Shown here: positions 52,798 through 61,949 of the stretch, in pieces
Position numbering within the stretch: the stretch's first letter is position 1
Layout: each line of letters starts with the position of its first letter
Assembly: GCF_001425445.1 (NCBI RefSeq)
Contig: NZ_LMQU01000001.1
Span: forward strand, 63,221-127,220
DNA: 64,000 bases
Direction: 5' to 3'
DNA from: Devosia sp. Leaf420
GTDB taxonomy: Bacteria; Pseudomonadota; Alphaproteobacteria; Rhizobiales; Devosiaceae
The notes under the pieces: model-generated
What the model was told of the DNA's origin: nothing
The model's database searches: none
What the model saw: only the letters and a program-made list of their open reading frames with translations
Translations under genes and position numbers: made by a program

Positions 52798-54126
52798 TTA
52801 CTCGTCTAGCGCGTTGCGATTGCGGGACTTTTCGGCACGGAGGCGCGAGAAATAGTCCATGCGTTTTTTAAGATCACGCTCGAAGCCGCGCTCGACCGGC
52901 TGATAAAACTGTTGTCGGCCAAGGGCTTCGGGGAAATATTCCTGGCCCGAGAAGGCGTCGGGGACATCGTGATCGTATTGGTAGCCCTCGCCATAGCCTT
53001 CGCCCTTCATCAGCTTGGTTGGGGCATTGAGAATGACCATGGGCGGCATGGGCGAACCGCTTGATTTCGCGAGAGAAATTGCCGCCTTGAAGGCAGTGTA
53101 GACCGCGTTGGATTTGGGCGCGAGGGCGAGATAGACGACAACTTGCGCCAGCGCGAGTTCGCCTTCGGGGGAGCCGAGCATCTGGTAGGAATCGCGGGCG
53201 GCAATGGCCAGTGGCAGCGCCTGGGGATCGGCATTGCCGATGTCCTCAGAAGCCATACGAATCAAGCGTCTAGCCAAGAAAAGCGGATCCTCGCCCGCAA
53301 CAACCATGCGGGCGAAATAATAGAGCGCGGCATCGGGATCGGAGCCGCGAATGGTCTTGTGGAGCGCGGAAATGAGGTTGTAGTGGCCGTCCTGCGCTTT
53401 GTCGTAAATGGGTGCGCGACGCTGCACTACTGTTAGCATTCCGTTAACATCGAGCGTCTCATTGGCGCGAGATGACGCCAAGATCTCTTCGACGAGACCC
53501 AGAAGCGCACGACCATCGCCATCGGCGAGACCGAGGAGGGTGTGACGCGCTTCGTCGGTCAGCGGCAGGGTGGAGCCGAGGAGCGTTTCGGCGCGCTGGA
53601 GGAGCAGCTCGAGATCGGACGCAGCCAGCGACTCGAAACGGAGGACCTGGCTGCGGGACAAAAGCGCGGCGTTAAGCTCGAAGGATGGGTTCTCGGTCGT
53701 CGCGCCGACAAGCACGACGGTGCCGTCTTCCATGACCGGCAGGAAGCTATCCTGCTGGGCGCGATTGAAGCGATGAATCTCGTCGACGAACAGCAGCGTG
53801 CGATGGCCTGAGAGGCGCTCGAAGCGGGCCTTCTCGAAAACCTTCTTGAGATCGGCGACGCCGGAGAAGATGGCGGAGATTTGCTCGAAGCGGAAACCGA
53901 TCTGATCGGCGAGGAGACGCGCAACCGTCGTCTTGCCCGTGCCGGGCGGGCCCCAGAGGATCAGGGAGACGAGGCGGCCGGAAGCGAGCATGCGCGTCAG
54001 CGTGCCGTCGGGCCCGAGTAGGTGTGTTTGGCCGATAACTTCATCAAGCGCGCGCGGGCGCAACTGGTCGGCGAGCGGACGGGCCTTATCGGTTTCGGTG
54101 GGGTCGGCGGCGAAGAGGTCGGACAT
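52798..54126 (-). CDS. rarA: Replication-associated recombination protein A (AAA+ ATPase RarA)
   Basis: A 442-residue AAA+ protein of the RarA/MgsA/WRNIP1 family that works at stalled forks. [21 protein letters not shown] begins the core; Walker A is GPPGTGKTT, Walker [10 protein letters not shown], sensor [11 protein letters not shown]. The C-terminal part ([16 protein letters not shown]) is specific to the family. It opens a leftward run of fluC-rluC-HAD-ATP12 with short gaps. Confidence 0.95.
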   Translation of the reverse strand: MSDLFAADPTETDKARPLADQLRPRALDEVIGQTHLLGPDGTLTRMLASGRLVSLILWGPPGTGKTTVARLLADQIGFRFEQISAIFSGVADLKKVFEKARFERLSGHRTLLFVDEIHRFNRAQQDSFLPVMEDGTVVLVGATTENPSFELNAALLSRSQVLRFESLAASDLELLLQRAETLLGSTLPLTDEARHTLLGLADGDGRALLGLVEEILASSRANETLDVNGMLTVVQRRAPIYDKAQDGHYNLISALHKTIRGSDPDAALYYFARMVVAGEDPLFLARRLIRMASEDIGNADPQALPLAIAARDSYQMLGSPEGELALAQVVVYLALAPKSNAVYTAFKAAISLAKSSGSPMPPMVILNAPTKLMKGEGYGEGYQYDHDVPDAFSGQEYFPEALGRQQFYQPVERGFERDLKKRMDYFSRLRAEKSRNRNALDE

Positions 54127-54316
54127 GGAATTTATCTAGCAGATTGTCTCGTGCTGCGCACCAGTCCGAGGGGCGGCGCAGACTGACAAAATGATTCACA
54201 AATGCTGGCCAGCTCCTTGTGCGGCATGACTTTCTGGCGCTGGGAGCGAGGGAGATGCGGTGTTGTGCCGGTGTTTGATTTCAGCGACAGTTCAGGCTCA
54301 TGAGGAGGAAATGAGC

Positions 54317-54883
54317 ATGGTTCGCGGATTGCTGGCTCTGATGGTGATTGTGGGTGCAGGCTGCATGCCGACGTGGGCGCAGGAGGATGCGGTCGGGGTG
54401 CCGGGGCCGGTGGTCTATGATGGCACGAGCTTTGAACTGGCGTGGACGAGCCACCCGACCGAGACATTCTACAAGCAGGAATATGTGCCCGCGGGCCAGA
54501 CGGTCGAGCGCTATGATAAAATGTTCATGGTGGATGTGCTGACCGAGGGGCCGACGCCGGATGCTGCGGCGCAGTCGATCGTGGAATCGCTCGGTGAGCG
54601 GAAGGGCACCGATCCGGTGGTCAATTTCCAGGTCATGAAGAATGAAGCGACGGGCGAGGTTTTGCTCGACTTCCTGCTGAGCAGCGACGAGGGCGGGACG
54701 CTGATCGTCGAATGGAATGCCTATCGCTATGTGCCGGTGGGTGATGGCGTCGCGATGTTTGGGATTAGCCGTCGGGGATATGATGACGGGGCGGCGGATT
54801 TGCTGATGGCGCTGAAGGATTGGCGCATGGGGGCGATTGAGGAATTGGCGGGGATGGAGTTGCCGGAGATCGTGGTGGAGTGA
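54317..54883 (+). CDS. Exported protein of unknown function
   Basis: A 188-residue product starting MVRGLLALMV. AGGAGG ends eight bases before this ATG and only two before another ATG at 54311, so the later start is chosen. A signal peptide ends near PTWAQ. The mature part looks like a beta-rich domain (DGTSFELAWTSHPTETFYKQEYVP, then DKMFMVDVLTEG). I do not recognise a named domain. No partner gene is beside it: rarA is divergent and DegP convergent. Confidence 0.7.
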   Translation: MVRGLLALMVIVGAGCMPTWAQEDAVGVPGPVVYDGTSFELAWTSHPTETFYKQEYVPAGQTVERYDKMFMVDVLTEGPTPDAAAQSIVESLGERKGTDPVVNFQVMKNEATGEVLLDFLLSSDEGGTLIVEWNAYRYVPVGDGVAMFGISRRGYDDGAADLLMALKDWRMGAIEELAGMELPEIVVE

Positions 54884-54901
54884 AAGTGGGCTCGTGGGTG
54901 T

Positions 54902-54945
54902 GGCTCCACCCCCTCCCGGCCTCCCCCATCTAGGGGGAGGTGAGG
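54902..54945. repeat. REP-like repeat related to type A
   Basis: CCACCCCCTCCCGGCCTCCCCC-ATCTA-GGGGGAGGTGAGG, a CCTCCCCC/GGGGGAGG stem. It keeps the CCCCCTC and GGGGGAG ends of type A with a different middle. Confidence 0.5.
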
Positions 54946-55000
54946 ATCGAGTTTGGGACAGTGGCGGTGCATGCCCGAGGGCGGTTGAATAGCTTTCAAT

Positions 55001-55106
55001 GTCGTCACCACCCGGCTTGTCCGGGTGGTCCATGCGGAGGAGAGATGGATTGCCCGGACGAGCCGGGCAATGACGATAGGCGTGGCTGAGGGGGGCTAGC
55101 TCAGCC
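55001..55106. repeat. Paired REP-like hairpins, type D, with a further hairpin
   Basis: CACCCGG-CTTG-TCCGGGTGG (about 55008-55028) and TTGCCCGGACGAGCCGGGCAA (about 55050-55070) are two facing stem-loops joined by a 20-base spacer. A GGCTGAG/CTCAGCC stem at 55084-55106 lies next to the DegP gene end. The pair looks like a BIME-type element. The two copies are in opposite orientation around TCCATGCGGAGGAGAGATGGA. Confidence 0.6.
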
Positions 55107-55116
55107 TAATATTGAC

Positions 55117-56616
55117 CTATCCACTGACAATAGCCCTGCTCACTCTTCCGTCGCGTTGGAGGATAATCTGCCAGGTCCTCACGCGCTGCGAGGCTAGGGT
55201 GCTGAAGGACTGGGCGTCGGTGATGACGGTGTCGTTGAGCTGGAGGATGATGTCGTCGACCTTGAGGCCCATGGCTTCGGCGGGTGAGCCGGAGGCGACG
55301 GCGGTGACGATGACGCCTTTGACGTCATAGGGGAGATTTTTGGACTCGGCCAAGGCTGGGTCGAGCTGGCGGACCGTGACGCCCGAGAAGCGCGAGGTGG
55401 CCGAGATGGTGGCGGTTGCGTTGTCTGCGGGCGCTGGGGCGGCTTCGACGGGGAAATCGACGGTGTCGGTGGCCGTGCCGCGGAGGCGTTCGAGCTTGGT
55501 GGTCTGGCCGATCGGCTTGGTGGCCAGGCGGAAGTTGAAGGCGCTGGGGTCATCGACCTTTTGGCCATCGACGGAGAGGATCACGTCGCCAGACTTGAAG
55601 CCGGCGCGGGCGGCGGGGCCATCGGGGGCAACTTCGGTGATGAGGGCGCCGTGGGGGGCATCCATGCCGAGACTTGTGGCGATGTCGGAATCGACGGCCT
55701 GCATCTTGGCGCCGAACCAGGGGCGGACGATGGCGCCACCGGTGACGCCGGCATCGGCGACGAGCTTGGCCATATTGGCGGGAATGGCAAAGCCAATGCC
55801 AACCGAACCGCCGGACTGGGAATAGATGGCGGTGTTGATGCCGACCAAGTGCCCCTGCATGTCGACGAGGGCGCCGCCGGAATTGCCGGGATTGATGGCG
55901 GCGTCGGTCTGGATGAAGAACTCGTAGTTTGAGCTTTCAACGCCCGTGCGCGCGAGCGCCGAGACGATGCCCGAGGTCACGGTCTGGCCGACGCCGAAGG
56001 GATTGCCGATGGCAAGAACCAGATCGCCGACGAGAAGCTTGTCGCTATCGGCAAAGGTGATGGCCGGGAAGGTGACGCCTCGTGGATCGCGGACGCGGAG
56101 GACGGCGAGATCGGTCTGCTGATCTTCGACGACCACATCGACTGCGAATTCGCGGCCATCGCTGAGGGAGATGCGGACATCTGTGGCGCCGTTGATGACA
56201 TGGGAATTAGTGAGGATCACCCCGCCGCCATCGACGATGACGCCGGACCCTAAGGCGCGGGATTCACGCGGGCGGGACTGGAACTGATCGCCGAAGAAGC
56301 GGGAAAAGAACGGGTCATTGGCGAAGGGCGACGCGGATTGGGCTTCGATGCGCGTCGCGTAAACATTGACGACCGAGGGGGAAACAGCCTGAACGATGGG
56401 CGCGAAGCTGAGCTGCACCTGGGGCTGGCTTGTGGGCACGGCGCGCGGCGCGGTGTCTGGGATGGCGTCAGTTGAGGGGGGCGGCGTGGCAGCTTGTGCC
56501 TGAACCTGTTGAACCTGCGCCTGCCCCGGAGCGTTCCAGGGGGAGAAGGCCAGTGTGCCGCCGATGGCGATGACCGCCACGGCGAGACCCGAAAAGACGA
56601 GCGATCGCAAAGACAT
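55117..56616 (-). CDS. degP: DegP/DegQ-type (HtrA) periplasmic serine protease
   Basis: A 499-residue HtrA protease for envelope quality control. A signal or anchor segment (about 4-25) and a Pro/Gln/Ala linker precede the trypsin-like domain with His139, Asp169 and Ser246 (GNSGG). Two PDZ domains follow (about 310-400 and 415-499). The start MSLRSLVFSG has GAAGG upstream; 27 earlier codons were dropped. DegP versus DegQ or DegS-like roles cannot be separated by sequence here. It is transcribed alone, divergent from the decarboxylase. Confidence 0.93.
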   Translation of the reverse strand: MSLRSLVFSGLAVAVIAIGGTLAFSPWNAPGQAQVQQVQAQAATPPPSTDAIPDTAPRAVPTSQPQVQLSFAPIVQAVSPSVVNVYATRIEAQSASPFANDPFFSRFFGDQFQSRPRESRALGSGVIVDGGGVILTNSHVINGATDVRISLSDGREFAVDVVVEDQQTDLAVLRVRDPRGVTFPAITFADSDKLLVGDLVLAIGNPFGVGQTVTSGIVSALARTGVESSNYEFFIQTDAAINPGNSGGALVDMQGHLVGINTAIYSQSGGSVGIGFAIPANMAKLVADAGVTGGAIVRPWFGAKMQAVDSDIATSLGMDAPHGALITEVAPDGPAARAGFKSGDVILSVDGQKVDDPSAFNFRLATKPIGQTTKLERLRGTATDTVDFPVEAAPAPADNATATISATSRFSGVTVRQLDPALAESKNLPYDVKGVIVTAVASGSPAEAMGLKVDDIILQLNDTVITDAQSFSTLASQRVRTWQIILQRDGRVSRAIVSG

Positions 56617-56859
56617 GGGTAAACCTTCAGCTGCGGATTTCTGGCCCGCTGGCCTTCCGCTTGCACAGCGACGAAAGCGCCCGGATTCTGTCATCAAAAT
56701 GACGCGGCAACATTGTTGTTTCGCAAGGCAAATAAACGTTTGCGCGAGGGGTCACACGGCCCTATATGCAGCGCTCGATTTCGCGATGTTTACGAAACGG
56801 AAACACTTAAGCACCGCGAATTTCCCTGACCTCTCCAGCCCCGAAAGGCCTGTTGTCCA
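56617..56859 (+). ncRNA. Candidate speF-type leader RNA of the ornithine decarboxylase gene
   Basis: The 243-base gap between divergent degP and the decarboxylase gene ends in a leader. A speF leader motif upstream of ornithine decarboxylase genes has been described in alphaproteobacteria. The part 56780-56850 (ACGAAACGGAAACACTT, then CCCTGACCTCTCC) recalls that motif to me, but I could not align it. An open 25-codon frame from ATG 56786 ends in TGA at 56861-56863, overlapping the decarboxylase ATG. Its ribosome site is weak. Confidence 0.45.
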
Positions 56860-58044
56860 ATGACTGACGAGCCGAAGACCGTTTACGCCAATACGTCCGC
56901 CCTGATCGCGGCCGAGGCGCCGGACTTTCCTTCTTTCCTTTTCTCAGAAAAGGAATTCCACCGGGCTGTTAAGGTCTTCAGGAAGGGTTTTGACGGGCTT
57001 CTTACATATGCCGTGAAGTGCAACCCCTCGCCGCACATCATTGCCCAGCTGCACCGCGAAGGCCTCAAGGCGTTTGACGTCGCATCGAACACCGAAATGG
57101 AACTGGTGCGCGACCATGCGCCGGGCGCGGTGATGCACTACAACAACCCGATCAAGAACAAGCGCGAAATCGAGCGCGCTTATGAAGAGTTCGGCGTTCG
57201 CTCCTTCACCATCGACCACCCCCAGCAGCTCGACCAGCTTGCCGCTGTCGTTTCCCCATCGCGCGACGTGGAAGTCACTACGCGCTTCAAGGCCGGCAAG
57301 GCACTGAAGAGCTACGACTTCGGAATCAAGTTCGGCGTCATGGAACAGGGTGCGGCCGAAATCGTGCAGGCCGTCGAGAAGATGGGCTACACCCCCAGCC
57401 TTTGCTTCCACGTCGGTTCGCAGTGCGAAGACGCCTATGCCTATGAGCGGCATATCGCGGCTGCAGCGCGTATCGTCGAAGAGGCCGGCATCGATCTCAA
57501 GCGCCTCAATATCGGTGGTGGCTATCCCGCCCCCTACCCGACCAGCGAAGCGCCGCCGATGGACTATTATTTCGAGACCATCTCGCAGGCCGTTTCCGAC
57601 CATTTTGGCGACAAGAACAAGCCCGAACTGATCATCGAGCCGGGCCGTGCGCTCGTGACCTCCTCGACGTCACTGCTGTTGCGCGTAAAGCATCAGCGCG
57701 GCGGACAATCGGTCTATGTGAACGATGGCGCCTACGGTTCGCTGATGGAAGTGAAGTTCATGCACTTCACCCCGCCGCTCCGCGTCTGGCGCGGGCCGCG
57801 TGTGCACGACAACGATCAGGAATTCTCGGAATTCACCATCTGGGGCCCGACTTGCGACAGCTATGACGTGCTGCCGCAGGTGTTCACCCTGCCGGCCGAT
57901 ATCGATGAAGACGACTGGATCGAATTCGGCCTGATGGGTGCTTATACCCAGGCTTCGCTGACCCCGTTCAACGGCTTTGACCATCGCGACCAGTATTGGG
58001 TCGAGGACGTGTATACGGGCAAGGATATGGCGCCGGCTGAGTAA
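56860..58044 (+). CDS. Ornithine (lysine/ornithine) decarboxylase, fold-type III PLP
   Basis: A 394-residue decarboxylase that makes putrescine from ornithine, possibly cadaverine from lysine. Lys53 (TYAVKCNPSP) binds PLP, His184 (CFHVGSQ) stacks on it, EPGR (260-263) binds its phosphate and Cys332 (WGPTCDSYD) is the catalytic cysteine of the partner subunit. This is the eukaryote-like type III enzyme, as in other alphaproteobacteria, not enteric SpeC. AAAGG lies before the ATG. Its leader may sense polyamine supply. A terminator follows. Confidence 0.93.
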   Translation: MTDEPKTVYANTSALIAAEAPDFPSFLFSEKEFHRAVKVFRKGFDGLLTYAVKCNPSPHIIAQLHREGLKAFDVASNTEMELVRDHAPGAVMHYNNPIKNKREIERAYEEFGVRSFTIDHPQQLDQLAAVVSPSRDVEVTTRFKAGKALKSYDFGIKFGVMEQGAAEIVQAVEKMGYTPSLCFHVGSQCEDAYAYERHIAAAARIVEEAGIDLKRLNIGGGYPAPYPTSEAPPMDYYFETISQAVSDHFGDKNKPELIIEPGRALVTSSTSLLLRVKHQRGGQSVYVNDGAYGSLMEVKFMHFTPPLRVWRGPRVHDNDQEFSEFTIWGPTCDSYDVLPQVFTLPADIDEDDWIEFGLMGAYTQASLTPFNGFDHRDQYWVEDVYTGKDMAPAE

Positions 58045-58069
58045 GAATTTTGCGCGTTTGATTGTGGAC

Positions 58070-58104
58070 CCGCTCGAGCTGATGGCTCGGGCGGTTTTTG
58101 TTTT
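58070..58104 (+). terminator. Rho-independent terminator of the decarboxylase gene
   Basis: CCGCTCGAGC (58070-58079) and GCTCGGGCGG (58085-58094) pair around TGATG, with one T-G pair, followed by TTTTTGTTTTG. Confidence 0.88.
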
Positions 58105-58130
58105 GTTGGAACGTTGACCACTCACCGACT

Positions 58131-58200
58131 GTCATCCCCGCGGAAGCGGGGATCCATCTTGAGATCTCGGGATGGGCCCCGGCCTTCGCTGGGGTGACAA
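58131..58200. repeat. REP-like palindromic repeat, type C (full copy)
   Basis: GTCATCCCCG-CGGAAG-CGGGGAT and CCCCGGCCTTCGCTGGGGTGACA frame GAGATCTCG, itself a palindrome. The outer ends GTCATCCC and GGGTGACA are complementary. A shorter copy is at 10986-11015. Confidence 0.65.
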
Positions 58201-58245
58201 TCGAGCTGGGGTTGGAATCAGGAAACACTGAGTCTCCGCAGTGGG

Positions 58246-59304
58246 TTAGCCAGCAGCCTTCACGGACTGATTCAGCGTCTTTTTGGGCTGGATCAGCCCG
58301 AGGCGGAGGAGGCTTTCGGCGGCGGAGAGGATGGCGTCTTCGGGTGCGTGGTAGGGGCGGCCGAGGAGGCGTTCGCCTTTTCGGCCATCGAAGTGTTTTT
58401 CGTTGCCGATGTCGTTGATGATCTGGCGGACGGGGCCGCCGAAATTGGCTAGGAGCCGCATGATCCAGTCGGGGACGGTTCTGAGCGTCACCGGATAATC
58501 GGGATAGGCGGCGCGGAGGATGGCGGCGACTTGCTCAAAACTTTGATAGGGGCCGGTGCAGAGATAGCGCTGGCCGATGGATTCGCGGCTGCGGAGCGCG
58601 GCGAGGTGCAAGGCGGCAACGTCGCGGACGTCGCTGATGGCAAAGCCGATGCGCGGCATGGCGGGGGTCGAGCCATCGAGGAGGCCACTGACGAGGCCAA
58701 GGGAGATGCTGGTTTCCTTGTCCGTCGCGGGGCCGAGGATGGCGCCGGGGTGGATGGTGGTCAATTCCAGTCCCTTGCCGCTGGCGAAGGCCCAAGCGGC
58801 CTGCTCGGCGCGCGTCTTGCCGATGCAATAGGCCCAGGGGTGACGGAGTTTGGTTAGGTCGGTGAAATCGGCCTCGGTATAGGTGCGCTGGCCGGAATGA
58901 TGATCGTGGCCATAGCCGACGGTGACGATCGAAGAGGTCATGATGACGCGGCGCACGTGTTCCTGGGCCGCGAAGCGGAGGACGCGCTCGGTGCCTTCGA
59001 CGGCGGGGCGAATGACCGTCGACGGGTCCTTGGGCTCGGCGGCGGTGATAACAGTCGCCACGTGCATAACGGCCTGAACGTCCTCCATAGCTCGGGCCCA
59101 ACCAGCATCATCGAGGAGATCGGCCTCGACGATTTCGAGGCGATCGGAGAGGCCGGGCGCAAGGGTGTCGAGGGCGGCATTGATGCTGAGGAGCTTGGTG
59201 CGGCTGCGGACGGTCCCGCGCACGCGATATCCAGCGCGCAGAAGCTCGCCGATGAGGTGCTTGGCTACAAAACCGGAGGCGCCGGTGACGAGGATGCGGT
59301 CCAT
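58246..59304 (-). CDS. NAD(P)-dependent epimerase/dehydratase family protein (dihydroflavonol reductase-like)
   Basis: A 352-residue extended-SDR protein. ILVTGASGFVAKHLI is the Rossmann glycine motif, and AYCIGK holds the catalytic Tyr and Lys. VMHVATVITA and TIHPGAILGP are typical of the DFR-like/anthocyanidin group. The substrate is unknown. The start MDRILVTG is preceded by GGGGG; 13 earlier codons were dropped. It is transcribed alone. The 231-base gap 59305-59535 shows no gene. Confidence 0.88.
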   Translation of the reverse strand: MDRILVTGASGFVAKHLIGELLRAGYRVRGTVRSRTKLLSINAALDTLAPGLSDRLEIVEADLLDDAGWARAMEDVQAVMHVATVITAAEPKDPSTVIRPAVEGTERVLRFAAQEHVRRVIMTSSIVTVGYGHDHHSGQRTYTEADFTDLTKLRHPWAYCIGKTRAEQAAWAFASGKGLELTTIHPGAILGPATDKETSISLGLVSGLLDGSTPAMPRIGFAISDVRDVAALHLAALRSRESIGQRYLCTGPYQSFEQVAAILRAAYPDYPVTLRTVPDWIMRLLANFGGPVRQIINDIGNEKHFDGRKGERLLGRPYHAPEDAILSAAESLLRLGLIQPKKTLNQSVKAAG

Positions 59305-59535
59305 GATTTGCCCCCAAATTTCTCTCCCCTGCCCTACACTCAACGGCTTAGAGCCGGAAGCGGCAAAATCAGTTGGCGGGCATGAAATTTTTGCGTGGCA
59401 ATGGGTTAGCCGTCATACGCGTGTCGCTTTGTGGTCATGGCGGAGAAATCTGCGGGAGATTAGTCTGAAAGCATTTCGGCCAATCGTCTAGCATGCATGG
59501 CGGGAGACACCTGCCGCTGCCACAAGGAGGCAAGA

Positions 59536-59934
59536 ATGCAGTTTCTCGTCGCGATCCATCTGCCTGACGACTACGACCCGACCAGTGAAGACGCGTCGCT
59601 GCGGCAGGAAATTTCCGACCTCAATGAAGAGATGATCGCTCAAGGCGTGCGCGTCTTTGTCGGCGGGCTTGAGCCGGCGACCCGGGCGCGGACCATTCGC
59701 GCGGCCAGCAATGGCGGGATCATGGTCACCGATGGGCCATTCGTCGAAACCAAGGAGCATGTCGGCGGCTTTTGGGTGCTGGACTGTGCCAGCGTCGAGG
59801 AAGCTGTCGAATGGGGGCGTAAGGCCACGGTGGCCTGCCGGGCACCGGTCGAGGTGCGGCAGTTTCTGGGTGCGCCGCCGGAGAGGTTGAAGGCAAGGGC
59901 GGAAGCCGAGACGAAGGGGTCATCCACACCATGA
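59536..59934 (+). CDS. YCII-related (DGPF) domain protein
   Basis: A 132-residue ferredoxin-like fold protein with the TDGPFVETKEHVGGFWVLD motif and MQFLVAIH start. Family members are often beside ECF sigma factor or GFA-type genes and some bind small ligands. AAGGAGG lies before the ATG. It overlaps the next gene by four bases (ATGA), so the two are one unit. Confidence 0.88.
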   Translation: MQFLVAIHLPDDYDPTSEDASLRQEISDLNEEMIAQGVRVFVGGLEPATRARTIRAASNGGIMVTDGPFVETKEHVGGFWVLDCASVEEAVEWGRKATVACRAPVEVRQFLGAPPERLKARAEAETKGSSTP

Positions 59935-60299
59935 AAATGGATGGCGCGTGCCACTGCGGCAATATCGCTTTTGAAGCAGATATCGATCCGGACCGCGTGC
60001 GGATATGTCATTGCACCGATTGCCAGCAGCTGTCGGGTACCGCTTTCCGTGTTGTGGCGCCCTGCCCCGAAGTGCACTTTCATCTTCTCCGCGGCCAGCC
60101 AAAAATCTACGTCAAAACCGGGGACAGTGGCAGCAGGCGGCAACAAGCATTCTGCGGGGACTGTGGATCAGCGCTCTATGCCACGTCTGACGAGCCCGCT
60201 GGGCACCGGCAGTATGGGCTGCGAATTGGGGCTTTGACCCAAAGGCGGCAATTAATTCTGGGTAAGATCAGCGTTGCCGTGGCTACCCATGCTGCCTAG
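59931..60299 (+). CDS. GFA/CENP-V domain protein (second copy)
   Basis: A 122-residue zinc-binding GFA-fold protein. Ligand cysteines are in GACHCGN, RICHCTDCQQLSG, and FCGDCGSALY. It starts in the end of the YCII gene (ATGA). The pair YCII-GFA is likely co-expressed. Its relation to the larger GFA protein at 39788 is only by domain. Confidence 0.87.
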   Translation: MKMDGACHCGNIAFEADIDPDRVRICHCTDCQQLSGTAFRVVAPCPEVHFHLLRGQPKIYVKTGDSGSRRQQAFCGDCGSALYATSDEPAGHRQYGLRIGALTQRRQLILGKISVAVATHAA

Positions 60300-60326
60300 G
60301 GAGCCGCACGATGACCAATGAACAAA

Positions 60327-60357
60327 CAAAAAGGGCGGCCACTGGGGCCGCCCTTTG
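60327..60357 (-). terminator. Terminator at the end of the ribosomal protein operon
   Basis: AAAGGGCGGCC (60330-60340) pairs with GGCCGCCCTTT (60346-60356) around ACTGG. Leftward it ends in TTTTTGTTTG, 20 bases after the rplQ stop. It also closes the GFA gene in the other direction. Confidence 0.85.
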
Positions 60358-60376
60358 AATTTGGAAGAAGCGAGGC

Positions 60377-60799
60377 TTATGCGGCTTCGGCTTCGTTTTC
60401 GTCGTACTGGACCGGACCGGAATCCTGGCCCTTGGCATCGACGTCGCGATCGACGAATTCGATGACGGCCATCGGGGCGTTGTCGCCATAGCGGAAGCCG
60501 GCCTTCAGGATGCGGATATAGCCGCCCTGACGTTCAGCATAACGGGGCCCAAGAACGGCGAAGAGCTTTGCAACCATGGCTTCGTCGCGGATCTGCGCGA
60601 TGGCCTGGCGGCGAGCGTGCAGGTCGCCGCGCTTGCCGAGGGTGATGAGCTTCTCGACGATCGGACGGAGGTCCTTGGCCTTGGGAAGGGTCGTGACGAT
60701 CTGTTCGTGCTTGATCAGGGCAGCGGACATGTTGGCAAACATGGCCTTGCGGTGAGAAGCGGTACGGCTGAGTTTGCGGCCGCGATTACCGTGTCGCAT
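60377..60799 (-). CDS. rplQ: 50S ribosomal protein L17
   Basis: A 140-residue L17: [21 protein letters not shown] at the start, [22 protein letters not shown], and GGYIRILK near residue 95. The acidic tail (about 25 residues) is an alphaproteobacterial extension. It is the last gene of the adk-rpsM-rpsK-rpoA-rplQ run, 31 bases after rpoA. Confidence 0.97.
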   Translation of the reverse strand: MRHGNRGRKLSRTASHRKAMFANMSAALIKHEQIVTTLPKAKDLRPIVEKLITLGKRGDLHARRQAIAQIRDEAMVAKLFAVLGPRYAERQGGYIRILKAGFRYGDNAPMAVIEFVDRDVDAKGQDSGPVQYDENEAEAA

Positions 60800-60830
60800 G
60801 GGTATCTCCTAAAATCTTGGCAGCGCCGGA

Positions 60831-61850
60831 TCAATAATGATCTTCGTAGCGCTTGGCGAGGTCATCGATATTCTCAGGGGGCCAATTGGCCACGTCCATC
60901 CCGAGATGAAGCCCCATCTGTGCCAGGACTTCCTTGATTTCATTAAGCGACTTGCGGCCGAAGTTCGGGGTCCGCAGCATCTCGGCTTCCGTCTTCTGGA
61001 TGAGGTCGCCGATGTAGACGATGTTGTCGTTCTTGAGGCAGTTGGCCGAACGGACAGACAGTTCGAGCTCGTCGACCTTCTTGAGCAGCGCCGGGTTGAA
61101 GGCGAGTTCCGGGACAGAGTCCTGGGCCTTTTCCTTGGTGGGCTCTTCGAAGTTGACGAAAACCGACAGCTGGTCCTGGAGAATGCGCGCAGCGTAAGCC
61201 ACGGCATCTTCAGGCGACACGCCGCCATTGGTTTCGACTGACAGCGTCAGCTTGTCCTTGTCGAGGCTTTCACCGGCACGGGTCGCATCAACCTTGTAGC
61301 TGACACGGCGCACAGGCGAGAACAACGCATCGACGGGAATGTACCCGATCGGGGCATCTTCCGGACGGTTCTTGTCGGCCGGGACATAGCCCTTGCCGGA
61401 ATTGACGGTGAACTCGATGTTGATCTCGGCGCCATCGTCGAGGTGGCAGATCACGAGTTCGGGGTTCAGGACTTCGATATCGCCGGAGACCTTGATGTCA
61501 CCAGCGGTCACGGCACCCGGACCCTGCTTGGAGAGAGTAAGACGCTTCGGGCCCTCGCCACCCATCTTGATGGCGATTTCCTTGACGTTGAGCACAAGGT
61601 CAGTGATGTCCTCACGCACGCCGGGAAGCGACGAAAATTCGTGCAGAATGCCATCGATCTGGATAGCGGTTACTGCTGCGCCCTGAAGCGAAGACAGCAA
61701 GACGCGACGCAGGGCGTTGCCCAGGGTAAGGCCGTAGCCGCGCTCAAGCGGTTCGGCAATAACCGAAGCCTGACGCGCATCGGCACTATCCGAAACAATC
61801 TCCAGCTTGGTCGGCTTGATGAGTTCCTGCCAGTTCCTCTGGATCGTCAC
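60831..61850 (-). CDS. rpoA: RNA polymerase alpha subunit
   Basis: The 339-residue alpha subunit. The N-terminal dimer domain (about 1-235) has [28 protein letters not shown], and the C-terminal domain (about 250-339) has [30 protein letters not shown], contacting DNA and activators. It starts at GTG with AAAGGA seven bases upstream. Two hairpins lie in the 99-base gap after rpsK. Confidence 0.97.
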   Translation of the reverse strand: MTIQRNWQELIKPTKLEIVSDSADARQASVIAEPLERGYGLTLGNALRRVLLSSLQGAAVTAIQIDGILHEFSSLPGVREDITDLVLNVKEIAIKMGGEGPKRLTLSKQGPGAVTAGDIKVSGDIEVLNPELVICHLDDGAEINIEFTVNSGKGYVPADKNRPEDAPIGYIPVDALFSPVRRVSYKVDATRAGESLDKDKLTLSVETNGGVSPEDAVAYAARILQDQLSVFVNFEEPTKEKAQDSVPELAFNPALLKKVDELELSVRSANCLKNDNIVYIGDLIQKTEAEMLRTPNFGRKSLNEIKEVLAQMGLHLGMDVANWPPENIDDLAKRYEDHY

Positions 61851-61870
61851 GGTATTGTCCTTTCAAAATC

Positions 61871-61930
61871 GCGGCCCGGAAGGCCGCACCGCCGCAAACA
61901 CAATAGGACTCCCGGCCAAAAGCCGGGAGT
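61871..61930 (-). other. Two stem-loops between rpsK and rpoA
   Basis: ACTCCCGGC-CAAAA-GCCGGGAGT (61908-61930) is a perfect 9-bp hairpin and GCGGCC-CGGAA-GGCCGC (61871-61887) a 6-bp one. Neither has a T-run in the leftward direction. They could set the level of rpoA compared with the ribosomal genes or mark an RNase site. That role is inference. Confidence 0.5.
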
Positions 61931-61949
61931 TTACCAAGTGGTCTATTCG

